A stretch of DNA of 5,689 bases from positions 1-5,689 of the forward strand of contig JAIRLQ010000222.1 in NCBI GenBank assembly GCA_031259345.1, given 5' to 3'. Source of the stretch: Treponema sp. (GTDB lineage Bacteria; Spirochaetota; Spirochaetia; Treponematales; Breznakiellaceae). Shown here one piece after another: positions 5,387-5,689 of this stretch. A program made the translations under genes and the position numbers. How positions within the stretch are numbered: the stretch's first letter is position 1; each line of letters starts with the position of its first letter. The notes under the pieces are model-generated. The model did not search any database. It saw only the letters and a list, made by a program, of their open reading frames with translations, and had not been told where the DNA came from.

Positions 5387-5689
5387 CATCACGGCAAAGG
5401 GTCATCGAATCCATCAACCACCGGCAGAGCGACTACGTACCCCTGGATATAGGCGGATGCGGGCAGACCGGCATAAACGCCGGCGCCCTTTACGCCCTCC
5501 GCAGGGCCTACGGCCTGGAAGAACACCCCGTTGAAATATGCGAACCCATGCAGCTTCTGGGAACGGTGGAACCGGACCTTTTAGAGAAAATCGGCGCCGA
5601 CGTAGCGCCGCTGTGGAACCGCGCCAATATGTTCGGTTTAACCGGCCCCAGGGAAAAACGTTGGAATATGCCGGACGGCACGCCCGCGC
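5383..5689 (+). CDS. URO-D/MtaA-superfamily protein, N-terminal part (cut by the right window edge)
   Basis: The ATG at 5383 overlaps the previous stop (ATGA), has GGAGA (5372-5376) 6 bases upstream, and opens 102 codons to the edge. Residues 1-25 contain SRQRVIESINHRQSDYVPLD then GG, the typical opening of proteins annotated as uroporphyrinogen decarboxylase family or MtaA/CmuA-type methyltransferases (R-RV--ALNH--PDRVP-D). They continue with ALYALRRAYGL (35-45) and EPMQLLG--EPDLLEKIGADV (54-74), also familiar from this uncharacterised subgroup. The haem-enzyme hallmark WFMRQAGRY is absent from the visible part, so genuine haem synthesis is unlikely. Known relatives move methyl groups between corrinoid proteins and thiols, but many such genes next to sugar transporters have no assigned reaction. 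Its metal-ligand region would lie beyond the window. Local GC content looks higher than in the transporter genes. Confidence 0.85.
   Translation, partial: MTSRQRVIESINHRQSDYVPLDIGGCGQTGINAGALYALRRAYGLEEHPVEICEPMQLLGTVEPDLLEKIGADVAPLWNRANMFGLTGPREKRWNMPDGTPA

Noticed and set aside
1..5689. CRISPR array, tRNA/rRNA genes, insertion sequences, phage genes
   Set aside because: I saw no regularly spaced repeats, tRNA-like cloverleaf, transposase motifs or terminal inverted repeats on reading both strands.

Overview
The window is a sugar-type ABC importer operon with a divergently transcribed AraC-type regulator on its left edge and two accessory genes on its right edge. The regulator's N-terminus, the binding protein's signal-peptide end (VSA-GGQ) and the pairing of a sugar importer with a uroporphyrinogen-decarboxylase-like (URO-D) gene all resemble what I know from Treponema-like spirochaetes. 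That placement is an inference from recalled family patterns. A Clostridia-like host is not excluded.

Layout. Positions 1-161 (minus strand) hold the first 53 codons of an AraC-family regulator, cut by the window edge. Positions 162-318 are the divergent control region. It contains a possible leaderless promoter for the regulator, a 22-bp-spaced pair of ATAGTsCAT half-sites, weak -10 elements towards the operon, a small hairpin and a strong Shine-Dalgarno (SD). Positions 319-1281 encode a YtfQ-like periplasmic sugar-binding protein whose reading frame has an in-frame TAG (388-390) exactly between signal peptide and mature domain. Positions 1282-1377 are intergenic and carry a perfect 13-bp hairpin. 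Next come a YtfR-like double ATPase (1378-2904) and two RbsC/YtfT/YjfF-class permeases (2921-3862 and 3876-4835). A small cupin-like protein of unknown function (4835-5386) overlaps the second permease by 1 base. The beginning of a URO-D/MtaA-superfamily protein (5383 to the right edge) overlaps the cupin-like gene by 4 bases.

How they fit together. The binding protein captures a monosaccharide-sized ligand in the periplasm. The two permeases form the membrane channel and the double ATPase drives import. The regulator probably senses the substrate and controls the operon from the shared intergenic region. The overlapping starts of the last two genes imply translational coupling, so they probably act on the imported compound. 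The reaction cannot be read from the sequence.

The most unusual points are the amber codon in the binding-protein gene, the loss of the hinge aspartate usual in this sugar-binding family, the importer/cupin/URO-D combination, and the apparently leaderless regulator gene.
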